47,149 nucleotides of DNA from Acidobacteriota bacterium. GTDB taxonomy: Bacteria > Acidobacteriota > Terriglobia > Bryobacterales > Bryobacteraceae. The stretch spans positions 1 to 47,149 of the forward strand of contig VFZW01000007.1 of NCBI GenBank assembly GCA_016871055.1, in the 5' to 3' direction. Under the pieces are notes generated by a model that did no database searches, was not told where the DNA came from, and saw only the letters and a program-made list of their open reading frames with translations. The position numbers and the translations under genes were made by a program. Positions 34,342 to 41,167 of the stretch are shown here, in pieces (within the stretch, counting starts at the first letter, position 1; each line of letters begins with the position of its first letter).

Positions 34342-35064
34342 TCAGGTTATTGTACGCGAAACAAGCTGGGTGATCGTCGCCAGCGCCGCGACGCCCGCCG
34401 TCTCCGCCCGCAACACGTTCGGCCCAAGGCTCATCGCGCGCCATCCATTGTCAACGGCGGCTTGTCTTTCGCGGTCGGCCCAACCGCCTTCGGGACCCAG
34501 CAACAACGCAACACTTTCACCGGGCTGTAACGACAGGGTCACCAACGGCGGCCCGGCGCGCAACTCGTCGAGCACGATGCGATGAGTCGCACCCGCCGCC
34601 AGCGCCTGCTCAAATTTCATCGCGCCGTCGAGCAACGGCACCACCATGCGCCGGCACTGCTGACTGGCCTCAAGCAAGATTCGCTCCCACCGTTCCGCGC
34701 GCTTCGTGGCCGCTTGGTCGAGGCCCCGTTCGGTACGTTCCGCGATCACCGGTACGATGCGGTGCACATTGCACTCCGTCGCCTTTTCGAGCAGCCATTC
34801 GAAGTGATCGAACTTGAACAGGCTCGCGTACAGAGTTACGTCCGGCACTGGCGCGAGATCGGGCAGCTGCTCGTCGATCTCAAAGACCACTTCACTCTTG
34901 CGCGCGGTCACCACCGTTGCCAGGTAGCGATGCGAATTGTCGGAGATTTCGAACTGCTGATCCTCCTCGACCCGCAGCACGCGCACCAGATGCGCGGCGG
35001 CATCTCCCGCAAGCGACGCCATGCCGCGCCGCACCTCCGGAACGAAGAACATTCGGCGTGCCAT
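34342..35064 (-). CDS. rsmE: 16S rRNA (uracil1498-N3)-methyltransferase
   Basis: A 240-aa SPOUT-class methyltransferase. An N-terminal PUA-like domain (MARRMFFVPEV; AAAHLVRVLRVEEDQQFEI) precedes the knotted domain (LYASLFKFDHFEWLLEKATE; RIVPVIAERTERG; RWERILLEASQQCRRMVVP; LLLGPEGGWADRE; SLGPNVLRAETAGVAALA). LGPEGG and LGPNVLRAETA form the S-adenosylmethionine-binding knot. The ATG at 35064 is chosen because MARRMFFV is the normal family start; the frame is open to 35274 inside ruvA. It is divergent from ruvA with only 18 bp between them. Confidence 0.95.
   Translation of the reverse strand: MARRMFFVPEVRRGMASLAGDAAAHLVRVLRVEEDQQFEISDNSHRYLATVVTARKSEVVFEIDEQLPDLAPVPDVTLYASLFKFDHFEWLLEKATECNVHRIVPVIAERTERGLDQAATKRAERWERILLEASQQCRRMVVPLLDGAMKFEQALAAGATHRIVLDELRAGPPLVTLSLQPGESVALLLGPEGGWADRERQAAVDNGWRAMSLGPNVLRAETAGVAALATITQLVSRTIT
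34349..34354 (-). promoter_or_regulatory. Candidate -10 box TACAAT for the TonB receptor, inside the 3' end of rsmE
   Basis: TACAAT on the minus strand lies within the last rsmE codons. It would give a leader of about 40 bases carrying the AAAGGAG site, a classical arrangement unlike the leaderless-looking genes elsewhere in the window. Confidence 0.3.
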
Positions 35065-35065
35065 G

Positions 35066-35071
35066 TAGAAT
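35066..35071 (+). promoter_or_regulatory. Candidate -10 box TAGAAT for ruvA
   Basis: TAGAAT ends 11 bases before ATG 35083, within the 18-bp ruvA/rsmE gap. Any -35 element would have to lie inside rsmE. Confidence 0.4.
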
Positions 35072-35074
35072 GTG

Positions 35075-35080
35075 AGTTTA
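35075..35080 (-). promoter_or_regulatory. Candidate -10 box TAAACT for rsmE
   Basis: On the minus strand TAAACT ends 10 bases before the rsmE ATG at 35064. It sits 3 bases from the opposed ruvA box, so the two promoters cannot easily be occupied together. Confidence 0.35.
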
Positions 35081-35082
35081 CG

Positions 35083-35685
35083 ATGATTGCGCACCTGCGA
35101 GGAACCGTACTCGAAAAACATCCCAACCTCGTGGTGCTTGAGGCGGGCGGCGTCGGCTATGAATTGACGATTCCCGTGTCGACGTTCTCGCGCCTTCCCG
35201 AGGCCGGCAAAGAGGCCAGGTTGCGCGTTCACACGCACGTTCGCGAGGACGCGTTTCTGCTCTACGGCTTTCACACGCCGGAAGAGAAACTACTGTTTGA
35301 AAAGCTGATTACAGTTTCCGGCATCGGACCGAAGGTGGCGATCACGGCGCTCTCCGGCATCGCGCCGGCCGATTTGGTCAACGCCATTCGCAACGCCGAT
35401 CTGGCGCAATTGACGCGCATCAGCGGCATCGGCAAGAAGACCGCCGAGCGCATGGTCGTCGAACTGCGCGACAAGCTCGACATCGCTATCGCGGGTTCGA
35501 CGGCGATCGGCGCGCTCGACAAAGGACCGCAGCTTTCCGAACTCGAACAGGACCTGATCAGCGCGCTTGTTAATCTCGGCTCGCAGCGCGCCAACGCAGA
35601 AGCCGCCGTGCGCAAAGCCAAGGCCGCGCTGCCCGATGGCGATTTCGAGTCGCTCTTCCGCAAGGCGATGGAGGCGGTTCGCTAA
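35083..35685 (+). CDS. ruvA: Holliday junction branch-migration protein RuvA
   Basis: A 200-aa protein that binds four-way junctions as a tetramer and recruits RuvB. The N-terminus MIAHLRGTVLEKHPNLVVLE and VGYELTIP form the OB fold. Two helix-hairpin-helix motifs follow (KLITVSGIGPKVAITALSG and LTRISGIGKKTAERMVVEL). The C-terminal domain III, which contacts RuvB, has ISALVNLGSQRANAEAAV. The ATG at 35083 matches the family start; the frame is open upstream only through rsmE antisense. Its stop shares a base with the ruvB start (TAATG). Confidence 0.96.
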   Translation: MIAHLRGTVLEKHPNLVVLEAGGVGYELTIPVSTFSRLPEAGKEARLRVHTHVREDAFLLYGFHTPEEKLLFEKLITVSGIGPKVAITALSGIAPADLVNAIRNADLAQLTRISGIGKKTAERMVVELRDKLDIAIAGSTAIGALDKGPQLSELEQDLISALVNLGSQRANAEAAVRKAKAALPDGDFESLFRKAMEAVR

Positions 35686-36713
35686 TGCGTGATCGCGGAC
35701 TTATCTCTGGCGCGGCGCTCGACAGCGAGAAGCAATTCGAGGCGGCGTTGCGCCCGTCTCGCTTGCAGGAATTCACCGGCCAGTCGCGCTTGAAGGAAAA
35801 TCTCGCCATCGCGATCGAGGCCGCCCGGCAGCGCGGCGAAGCGCTCGATCACGTTCTTCTCTACGGCCCGCCGGGGCTGGGCAAGACGACGCTGGCCAAC
35901 ATCATTTCCGGCGAACTGAACGTCGCCTTCGATCAGACCGCCGCGCCGATCCTGCAGAAGAAACTCGACCTCACGGGCGTGCTGACCAACCTGCGCGAAA
36001 AGCAGGTGTTCTTCATCGACGAAATCCACCGCCTCCTTCCCGATGTGGAGGAGATCCTGTACTCGGCGCTCGAGGACTTCCGTGTCGACTTAATGGTCGG
36101 CACCGGCGCGGGAGCCCGCACGCACTCGATGCAGATTCAGCGCTTCACCGCGATCGGCGCGACGACCCGCCAAGGGCTGATCAGCGCGCCGTTGCGAGGA
36201 CGATTCGGCCTCGTTCTGCGCCTGAATCCGTACGACATTGACGATCTCACTTCCATCGTGCTGCGCAGCGCGGCGCTGTTGCAGGTGAAGGTCGATGAGA
36301 TGGGCGCGGCCGAGATCGCCCGGCGCGCGCGCGGAACGCCGCGAATCGCCAACCGCCTGTTGCGCCGCGTTCGCGACTACGCGCAGGTGCGCGCGGCTGG
36401 GCAAGTCACGCATGATGTCTCGGTCACCGCGCTCGACATGCTAGAAGTCGACCGATACGGTCTGGACGAGATCGACCAGAAGATCATGGCCACGATCCTC
36501 GAAAAGTATGCGGGCGGCCCGGTGGGCATTAAGACCATCGCCGCGTCGATCGATGAAGAGGAAGCGACGATCGAAGATGTGTACGAGCCGTACCTGATGC
36601 AGCTCGGATTTCTCGACCGCACACCGCGCGGACGCGTGGCCACACGCCGTGCTTTCGACTACTTTAAGATTGCACCGCCCGCGGTGATGCCGAATCAACC
36701 CGGCCTGTTTTGA
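35685..36713 (+). CDS. ruvB: Holliday junction branch-migration ATPase RuvB
   Basis: A 342-aa AAA+ motor driving branch migration with RuvA. Walker A YGPPGLGKTTLA is at 60-71, Walker B VFFIDEIHRL at 108-117, sensor 1 around RFTAIGATTRQGL with the following PLRGRFG, and sensor 2 near RGTPRIANRLLRRVRDYA. The C-terminal winged-helix domain includes VGIKTIAASIDEEEATIEDV and PRGRVATRRAFDYF. Length and order are standard. The ATG overlaps the ruvA stop, and the TGA overlaps the TTG of folK, so the three genes form one unit. Confidence 0.97.
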   Translation: MRDRGLISGAALDSEKQFEAALRPSRLQEFTGQSRLKENLAIAIEAARQRGEALDHVLLYGPPGLGKTTLANIISGELNVAFDQTAAPILQKKLDLTGVLTNLREKQVFFIDEIHRLLPDVEEILYSALEDFRVDLMVGTGAGARTHSMQIQRFTAIGATTRQGLISAPLRGRFGLVLRLNPYDIDDLTSIVLRSAALLQVKVDEMGAAEIARRARGTPRIANRLLRRVRDYAQVRAAGQVTHDVSVTALDMLEVDRYGLDEIDQKIMATILEKYAGGPVGIKTIAASIDEEEATIEDVYEPYLMQLGFLDRTPRGRVATRRAFDYFKIAPPAVMPNQPGLF

Positions 36714-37159
36714 AGACGATCTACCTCGGCCTCGGCTCTAACATCGGCGACCGCCGCGCGCTGCTCGAAGACGCTTTGCATCGAATCGCCGCGGCGGGCA
36801 TCACGATCACCAAACGCAGCACGGTCATCGAAACCGAGCCCGCCTATGTGCTCAATCAGCCGCGGTTTCTCAATATGGTGATCGAGGCCAAAACCACCTT
36901 GATGCCACGCGCCCTGTTGCGAACGCTGCAGCGTATTGAACGCGATATGGGACGCAGGAAGATCGTCGACAAAGGTCCACGTTGCATCGACATCGACATA
37001 CTCTTCTACGGGGACGTCGTCATGTGTACCAAGGACCTCACGATTCCGCACGCATCGCTGCACGAGCGACGTTTCGTGCTCGAACCTCTCAACGAAATCG
37101 CGCCGCGCCTTGTGCATCCTGTGCTCCGAAAACCGGTCAGCGAGTTGGCGCGATTGTAG
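36710..37159 (+). CDS. folK: 2-amino-4-hydroxy-6-hydroxymethyldihydropteridine pyrophosphokinase (HPPK)
   Basis: A 149-aa enzyme transferring pyrophosphate from ATP to 6-hydroxymethyl-dihydropterin in folate synthesis. Motifs: IYLGLGSNIGDRR at the N-terminus, ETEPAYVLNQPRFLNMV for the pterin site, and GPRCIDIDILFYG with the Mg-binding D94 and D96, then IPHASLHERRFVLEPL. The start is TTG at 36710, overlapping the ruvB stop; no ATG fits the family N-terminus. No other folate gene is adjacent. Confidence 0.94.
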   Translation: MKTIYLGLGSNIGDRRALLEDALHRIAAAGITITKRSTVIETEPAYVLNQPRFLNMVIEAKTTLMPRALLRTLQRIERDMGRRKIVDKGPRCIDIDILFYGDVVMCTKDLTIPHASLHERRFVLEPLNEIAPRLVHPVLRKPVSELARL

Positions 37160-37168
37160 CGAATCCGT

Positions 37169-37174
37169 GACAAT
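37169..37174 (+). promoter_or_regulatory. Candidate -10 box GACAAT before the DUF2490-like gene
   Basis: TGACAAT ends 6 bases before ATG 37181. The 13 bases AATGGACAAATGC (37172-37184), covering the end of the box and the start codon, recur exactly at the cupin gene start on the other strand (40166-40178). Confidence 0.35.
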
Positions 37175-37180
37175 GGACAA

Positions 37181-37813
37181 ATGCTTCGACCGGTTCTGTT
37201 CGTCGCAATTTTCGGCGGTGCCGTGTTTGCGCAACACGACGCCGAGTCCATGCACATCAACAACATGGACCTCGTTCTGAACAAGCGCACGACGGTTCAG
37301 ATGCATATGCGCTTTCGAACTCGCGATGCCTTTCGGGAGTTCTTTCAGTTCCGCTTCGGGCCCATTCTTCAATACCGTGTAAACAAAAACGTGGTTGGGA
37401 TCGCGGGCTACTATTTCTTGAACCAAAATTATCCGAACCGCCAGCCGGCCGGTTGGCGGGACTACAACCGGTACTTCGGCGGTGCAGTCTTCACACTGAA
37501 GCGGACGAGGCGGACGGCGCTAGAGCAGCGGTTGCTTATCGAACGCTTTCATCTGATCCCGGGCGGCGATTTTAATCGAGTCCGGACGCGAACGTCCTTG
37601 GCGAAAACGTCGGGAACGTGGTTGCCATTCTCACATTTCGAGGTACTGCGTTCGAACGATAGATGGTATTTCCGCAGCGGCCTTGTGATGAACCGCCGCA
37701 TGAACCGAACCACGGCGATGGGACTGGGCTACGAAGTTCGGTTGGCTCCCGACCGCAGTTGGTCGCATATCGTCTCGACCACGGTTTTGTTTCAACCACA
37801 GCGCAAAGAATAG
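37181..37813 (+). CDS. DUF2490-like outer-membrane-type protein
   Basis: A 210-aa protein with signal peptide MLRPVLFVAIFGGAVFAQ and an alternating amphipathic strand pattern (TTVQMHMRFRTRDAFREFF; LEQRLLIERFHLI; VRTRTSLAKTSGTWLPF; WYFRSGLVMNRR; YEVRLAPDRSWSHIVSTTVLF). Paired arginines on strands, WxF-type motifs and length fit DUF2490, a family predicted to be small beta-barrels of the outer membrane. No function is known. It follows folK after 21 bp and has its own -10-like box, so it may be a separate unit. Confidence 0.6.
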   Translation: MLRPVLFVAIFGGAVFAQHDAESMHINNMDLVLNKRTTVQMHMRFRTRDAFREFFQFRFGPILQYRVNKNVVGIAGYYFLNQNYPNRQPAGWRDYNRYFGGAVFTLKRTRRTALEQRLLIERFHLIPGGDFNRVRTRTSLAKTSGTWLPFSHFEVLRSNDRWYFRSGLVMNRRMNRTTAMGLGYEVRLAPDRSWSHIVSTTVLFQPQRKE

Positions 37814-37849
37814 CTGAAAGGATTCTCCACGCCGCATGATCTCAAGGGC

Positions 37850-37855
37850 AAGGAG
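37850..37855 (+). promoter_or_regulatory. Shine-Dalgarno site fixing the start at 37863
   Basis: AAGGAG lies 7 bases before ATG 37863, which also gives a clean signal peptide. The in-frame ATG at 37836 has no such site. Confidence 0.6.
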
Positions 37856-37862
37856 AGTTCGA

Positions 37863-38900
37863 ATGAAACTCAGAATGATGTTCGCGGCCGCGACACTGGC
37901 CGCCGTTTGTTACGCTTCGGTGCCCCATGAAAAAGCGGTGTCCTGGCTGCTGGCTACACAAGGCCCCGACGGAGGTTGGGGACAGGATGGCGGCGCGACG
38001 TCCCACGCGCGCAAGGGAGTGAACCTGGAGACGAATCAAAACGATGTCGCCAACACAGCGGTTGCGGTGATGGCGATTCGTCGCGCCGGATCGTATCCGA
38101 ACCAGGTCCGTCGCGGCGTTGAATTTATCCTGGGTCATGTTGAAAAGAGCAAGGAAGAGGGCCTCGCGATCACCGCGATCGAAGGCACGCAGATCCAACG
38201 CAAGCTCGGGCCGTTTATCGATACCTTTCTGACGTCAATGCTGTTCAGCGAGATCGACGGACAGATGTCCGACGCGCAGTTGAACCGCCGCGTGCGCGCG
38301 GCGTTGGAAAAGTGCGTGCGCAAGATCGAGACTGCCCAGCTGCAGGACGGAAGCTGGAACATCTCGGGTTGGGCGCCGATTCTCGGTACGTCGATGGCAT
38401 CCCGCAGCTTGTATCAGGCCAAGGCCAAGGGCGTGAAAGTCCGCGATACGACGATGGCGCGGGTCGACACGTACACCACCAAGAACGCCGCGAAAGTGGC
38501 CGAGAGCCGTGTTGTCGGAGGTCGTCCGATGGCCGCCAGCGACGCCGGCGCCGGTGTCGCTCTCTATGACCGCGCGCAGATGCTCGAACAACTCAGCCGC
38601 ACCGAGGCCGATCGCCAGCGCAACAAGAAAGAGATCAAGGCGATCGAAAACGAAGTGGCGCAACCCGCGCTCGTCGAAGGATTCGGATCGATGGGAGGCG
38701 AAGAGTTTTTCTCGTATCTGAACATCAGCGAAAGCCTGCGTCGCACCGGAGGCGATGCGTGGAAGAAGTGGAATACCGACATCAAGGCGAAGTTGGTCAA
38801 GCTGCAAAACAACGACGGCACCTGGGCCGGACACCACTGCATCACGGGCCGCGTTGCGGTTACTAGCGCGGCGGTGTTGACACTAACGGCGGACCGATGA
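37863..38900 (+). CDS. Secreted protein of the squalene-cyclase/prenyltransferase fold (first of a pair)
   Basis: A 345-aa protein with signal peptide MKLRMMFAAATLAAVCYA. Helical-toroid repeats with QW-like motifs are visible: KAVSWLLATQGPDGGWGQDGG near the N-terminus, IETAQLQDGSWNISGWAPILG in the middle, and LVKLQNNDGTWAGHHCITG near the end. These match prenyltransferase / squalene-oxidase repeats, an alpha/alpha barrel shared with terpene cyclases and complement-like proteins. The catalytic DxDD of cyclases is not seen, so it is probably a binding or non-terpenoid enzyme. The stop overlaps the ATG of the next gene (ATGA), which encodes a second protein of the same fold. Confidence 0.72.
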   Translation: MKLRMMFAAATLAAVCYASVPHEKAVSWLLATQGPDGGWGQDGGATSHARKGVNLETNQNDVANTAVAVMAIRRAGSYPNQVRRGVEFILGHVEKSKEEGLAITAIEGTQIQRKLGPFIDTFLTSMLFSEIDGQMSDAQLNRRVRAALEKCVRKIETAQLQDGSWNISGWAPILGTSMASRSLYQAKAKGVKVRDTTMARVDTYTTKNAAKVAESRVVGGRPMAASDAGAGVALYDRAQMLEQLSRTEADRQRNKKEIKAIENEVAQPALVEGFGSMGGEEFFSYLNISESLRRTGGDAWKKWNTDIKAKLVKLQNNDGTWAGHHCITGRVAVTSAAVLTLTADR

Positions 38901-39814
38901 GACGCCGAACCTTTCTAGCGGCGTGCTGCTCGAAACCCAGCACGCCGCTGGCGCGCGGCATCGCGTATTTGCAGCGCAGACAGTCGCGCGACGGAGCCTG
39001 GCGAAGCGAAACGTACGGTTTACTTCGCGATGGCTTTTCCCTGACACCCTTCGTCGCCAACGCGCTGATGGACGCCGGCGCCTCGCCCGGCCGCGCGATC
39101 GAATTTATCGAACGCCACGCGTTGCAGTTCGGCGACGACTATCCGTGTTACTCGGTGGCGCTTTCGGTCAAGGCTCTGGCTCGTGTGAAACGGCCTGCGC
39201 CGAAACTGGTCGACTGGCTTCGCGAGCAGCAGTTGGTCGAACACAACGGCCGGCAGCCAAGCGATGCAGCCTACGGCGCGTGGGGCATCGGAGGCCCCCG
39301 CCGCCGTGCGCCGCATCCTGGTCACGTCGATATTTCGATGACACGCTACGTCGTCGAAGGTCTGGCCGCCGCCGGTGTGAAACCAGGCGATCCATCGATG
39401 CGCGCGGCGCGCGTCTTCATCGAGCGATGTCGCGCCGTCGACGGCGGCTATCTCTTCTCACCGGTCGTCGTCGACGCCAACAAAGCCGGCGACGGAACCG
39501 GCTACGGTACGGCGACAGCTGATGCTGCACTTACACTACAGGCCGCGGGCGGCGATCCCAGCCATGCTCTGCGATGGCTTCGCGCAAAAGACCGGGCCGG
39601 CTTGTCGCCCGGTTTCGCGAGCGAAGCGCGCCAGCGTTACGCGGAGGGCCTTCGCTACTACTGGGCCGCCTCCCGCCGCCACGCCCTCGGCGTCTCAACC
39701 GATCTCGCGCAGTTGCAGCGCGCCGACGGCAGCTGGCGCGACGACGAGCCTCTCGTCAAGGAGGACGACCCTCTCATTGCCACCGCATTCGCCGTTACGG
39801 CGCAGGCACTGTAG
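38897..39814 (+). CDS. Squalene-cyclase-fold protein with RR/Cys-Cys N-terminus (second of a pair)
   Basis: A 305-aa protein beginning MRRRTFLAACCSKPSTPLARG: twin arginines followed by a short hydrophobic stretch and a lipobox-like LAACC, suggesting a Tat lipoprotein. Repeats resemble the upstream gene: IAYLQRRQSRDGAWRSETYG, FIERCRAVDGGYLF, and LAQLQRADGSWRDDEP. It lacks a terpene-cyclase DxDD motif. ATGA overlap with the previous gene implies coupled synthesis, so the two may form a heteromeric toroid complex on the periplasmic face. The 3' end overlaps the convergent cupin gene by 20 bp. Confidence 0.68.
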   Translation: MRRRTFLAACCSKPSTPLARGIAYLQRRQSRDGAWRSETYGLLRDGFSLTPFVANALMDAGASPGRAIEFIERHALQFGDDYPCYSVALSVKALARVKRPAPKLVDWLREQQLVEHNGRQPSDAAYGAWGIGGPRRRAPHPGHVDISMTRYVVEGLAAAGVKPGDPSMRAARVFIERCRAVDGGYLFSPVVVDANKAGDGTGYGTATADAALTLQAAGGDPSHALRWLRAKDRAGLSPGFASEARQRYAEGLRYYWAASRRHALGVSTDLAQLQRADGSWRDDEPLVKEDDPLIATAFAVTAQAL

Positions 39815-40169
39815 TCGGCGCGCCCTTGTCCTTCACGAAAAACACGAGGATTTTCGCGGGTTGCGTTTTGCTTGCATTACGCGACACGGAGTGGATATCG
39901 GCCGGCGTCTCATAAAACGTTTCGCCGGGTTTCAAAGTCAGAAGCGGCCCGCCCTTCACCTGCATCTCCAATGTGCCTTCGAGCACGTAAACGAAGGTGT
40001 GCGCGTTGTGACGATGCGAGGCCGACGCGGCGCCCGGCGGAAGATCGACGGTCAACATCATGGCTTCTTTGCCGGCGATCGGCGTGAGGTCTTTGGTCAG
40101 TAGCGGAGTGGCCTTGGACTGCGCGAAGAGTGCAGTTGCAAAAACAAACGCCATTGGTAGGGTGCGCAT
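39795..40169 (-). CDS. Exported single-domain cupin
   Basis: A 124-aa protein with signal peptide MRTLPMAFVFATALFAQ and one cupin barrel. The metal ligands are visible in motif 1 (ASHRHNAHTFVYVLEG) and motif 2 (PGETFYETPADIHSVSRN); the third ligand of motif 1, usually Glu, appears to be His. The protein probably binds a divalent metal in the periplasm; catalytic activity is not predictable. ATG 40169 is chosen over the longer frame because it gives the signal peptide and follows a -10-like CATAAT by 6 bases. Confidence 0.82.
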   Translation of the reverse strand: MRTLPMAFVFATALFAQSKATPLLTKDLTPIAGKEAMMLTVDLPPGAASASHRHNAHTFVYVLEGTLEMQVKGGPLLTLKPGETFYETPADIHSVSRNASKTQPAKILVFFVKDKGAPTTVPAP

Positions 40170-40175
40170 TTGTCC

Positions 40176-40181
40176 ATTATG
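40176..40181 (-). promoter_or_regulatory. Candidate -10 box CATAAT before the cupin gene
   Basis: On the minus strand TACATAAT ends 6 bases before ATG 40169. The adjacent AATGGACAAATGC matches the DUF2490-like gene start exactly. Confidence 0.35.
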
Positions 40182-40519
40182 TATGCGAGGCTCGCCACAT
40201 TCTCGCCTCACCGTGCGCGTAAGCCCAGCGGTCGGCGGCGTTTCGGATCTCCAACAAACACGACCTCTAGCTCGCAGTCGGCGCAGCGTCCGACAGCATA
40301 ACGGCTGCCGCCGAAGCTTCCGCAAGTGTTGACCCGGTGATCGATTAGAAGCGATTGCACGATTTTCCCCTGCCGGGCGGTGCGGCTTCGTACCTGGTGC
40401 AACTGTCGTCTGGCGTCGATTGTCTCAATGCGGCGACGCGCGGCTGGAATTCGACTATGGACTCCGACTAATGCTTTTTCCCGCCCGATCGCGGAGCGAA
40501 GAACCCTGGCGCGCCGAGT
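40182..40519. other. Intergenic stretch with an unassigned minus-strand open frame
   Basis: No gene can be supported. On the minus strand the frame that follows the Uma2 stop is open for about 100 codons to 40208 and includes SRYAVGRCADCELEVVFVGD. It has no clear start or family, and GC-rich DNA easily gives such frames. It could be a degraded gene. Confidence 0.3.
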
Positions 40520-41146
40520 CTACTGCGTCCTAACCCACTCGCGCAGTTCACGCGTCCAGACAGGCCACATCTTTCGACGGTAGGAATTGGTGAACTCAGT
40601 GAGGGCTCCCGGTGTCAAGACCGGGAGAAAAAGACTGTTTGCGGCCTTTTCGTATTCGCCATTCTTCAGGACGTAAATCTCCGCTTTGTCGTCCGCGTAG
40701 TGCCAAAGTTCAGCCACTCCGACCGCGGCGAAGATTGAAAATCGATTCAATGAACTGGCGGTAACATCCACTTCGATGACCAGTTGAGGGGCTGGATCGC
40801 GTGGGAGCTCGAGGGCATTCTTGTTACGAACGGAGTCGGCGTTCGTGAAATAAAAACACGAATCTGGTTCGAAGCCCTTCAGCAGATCGGGCCGTTGAAT
40901 GGTTGTTGAGCCTAGGTGGCAGACATCGGTTTCCGTTTCCTCGGCCACGATCTCCACAATGCTGGCCAGCGTCCTGTTAGGATTATCGTGCGCGGCGGAT
41001 ATCACCATGATTTGTAGCAGCCCATTATCGTAGGTAATTCTGGTTCCCGGAGCGTCGCCGATTTCACCCAACAGACTCTGGTAGAAATCCCAGCTGATGT
41101 CGCGCAGCACGACGCGCCCGACCGGTTGTGTGGCCGTTGCAAGCAT
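40520..41146 (-). CDS. Uma2-family (DUF820) endonuclease-like protein, intact
   Basis: A 208-aa protein of the Uma2 family, a PD-(D/E)xK-fold group that is highly expanded in some bacteria and of unsettled function. Visible elements are ISWDFYQSLLGEIGDAPGTR, ITYDNGLLQIMVIS, KGFEPDSCFYF (with the conserved PD), and PQLVIEVDVTASSLNR followed by FAAVGVAELWHY. The D in EPDSC and the E in VIEVD fit the nuclease core; the usual Lys is replaced or shifted in the SSLNRF region, so activity is doubtful. The promoter has a perfect TATAAT box. It differs strongly from the Uma2 pseudogene at 7251-7772, so the two are not recent duplicates. Confidence 0.85.
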   Translation of the reverse strand: MLATATQPVGRVVLRDISWDFYQSLLGEIGDAPGTRITYDNGLLQIMVISAAHDNPNRTLASIVEIVAEETETDVCHLGSTTIQRPDLLKGFEPDSCFYFTNADSVRNKNALELPRDPAPQLVIEVDVTASSLNRFSIFAAVGVAELWHYADDKAEIYVLKNGEYEKAANSLFLPVLTPGALTEFTNSYRRKMWPVWTRELREWVRTQ

Positions 41147-41157
41147 TCTTGATAGTA

Positions 41158-41163
41158 ATTATA
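41158..41163 (-). promoter_or_regulatory. Consensus -10 box TATAAT before the Uma2 gene
   Basis: On the minus strand a perfect TATAAT ends 11 bases before ATG 41146, in the short gap after the S41 pseudogene. There is no Shine-Dalgarno sequence. It is the best match to the sigma-70 consensus in the window. Confidence 0.5.
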
Positions 41164-41167
41164 AACC

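Noticed and set aside
40208-40519. New small zinc-ribbon gene downstream of Uma2
   Set aside because: Only one CxxC, no start codon or ribosome-binding site; chance open frames of this length are common at this GC content.
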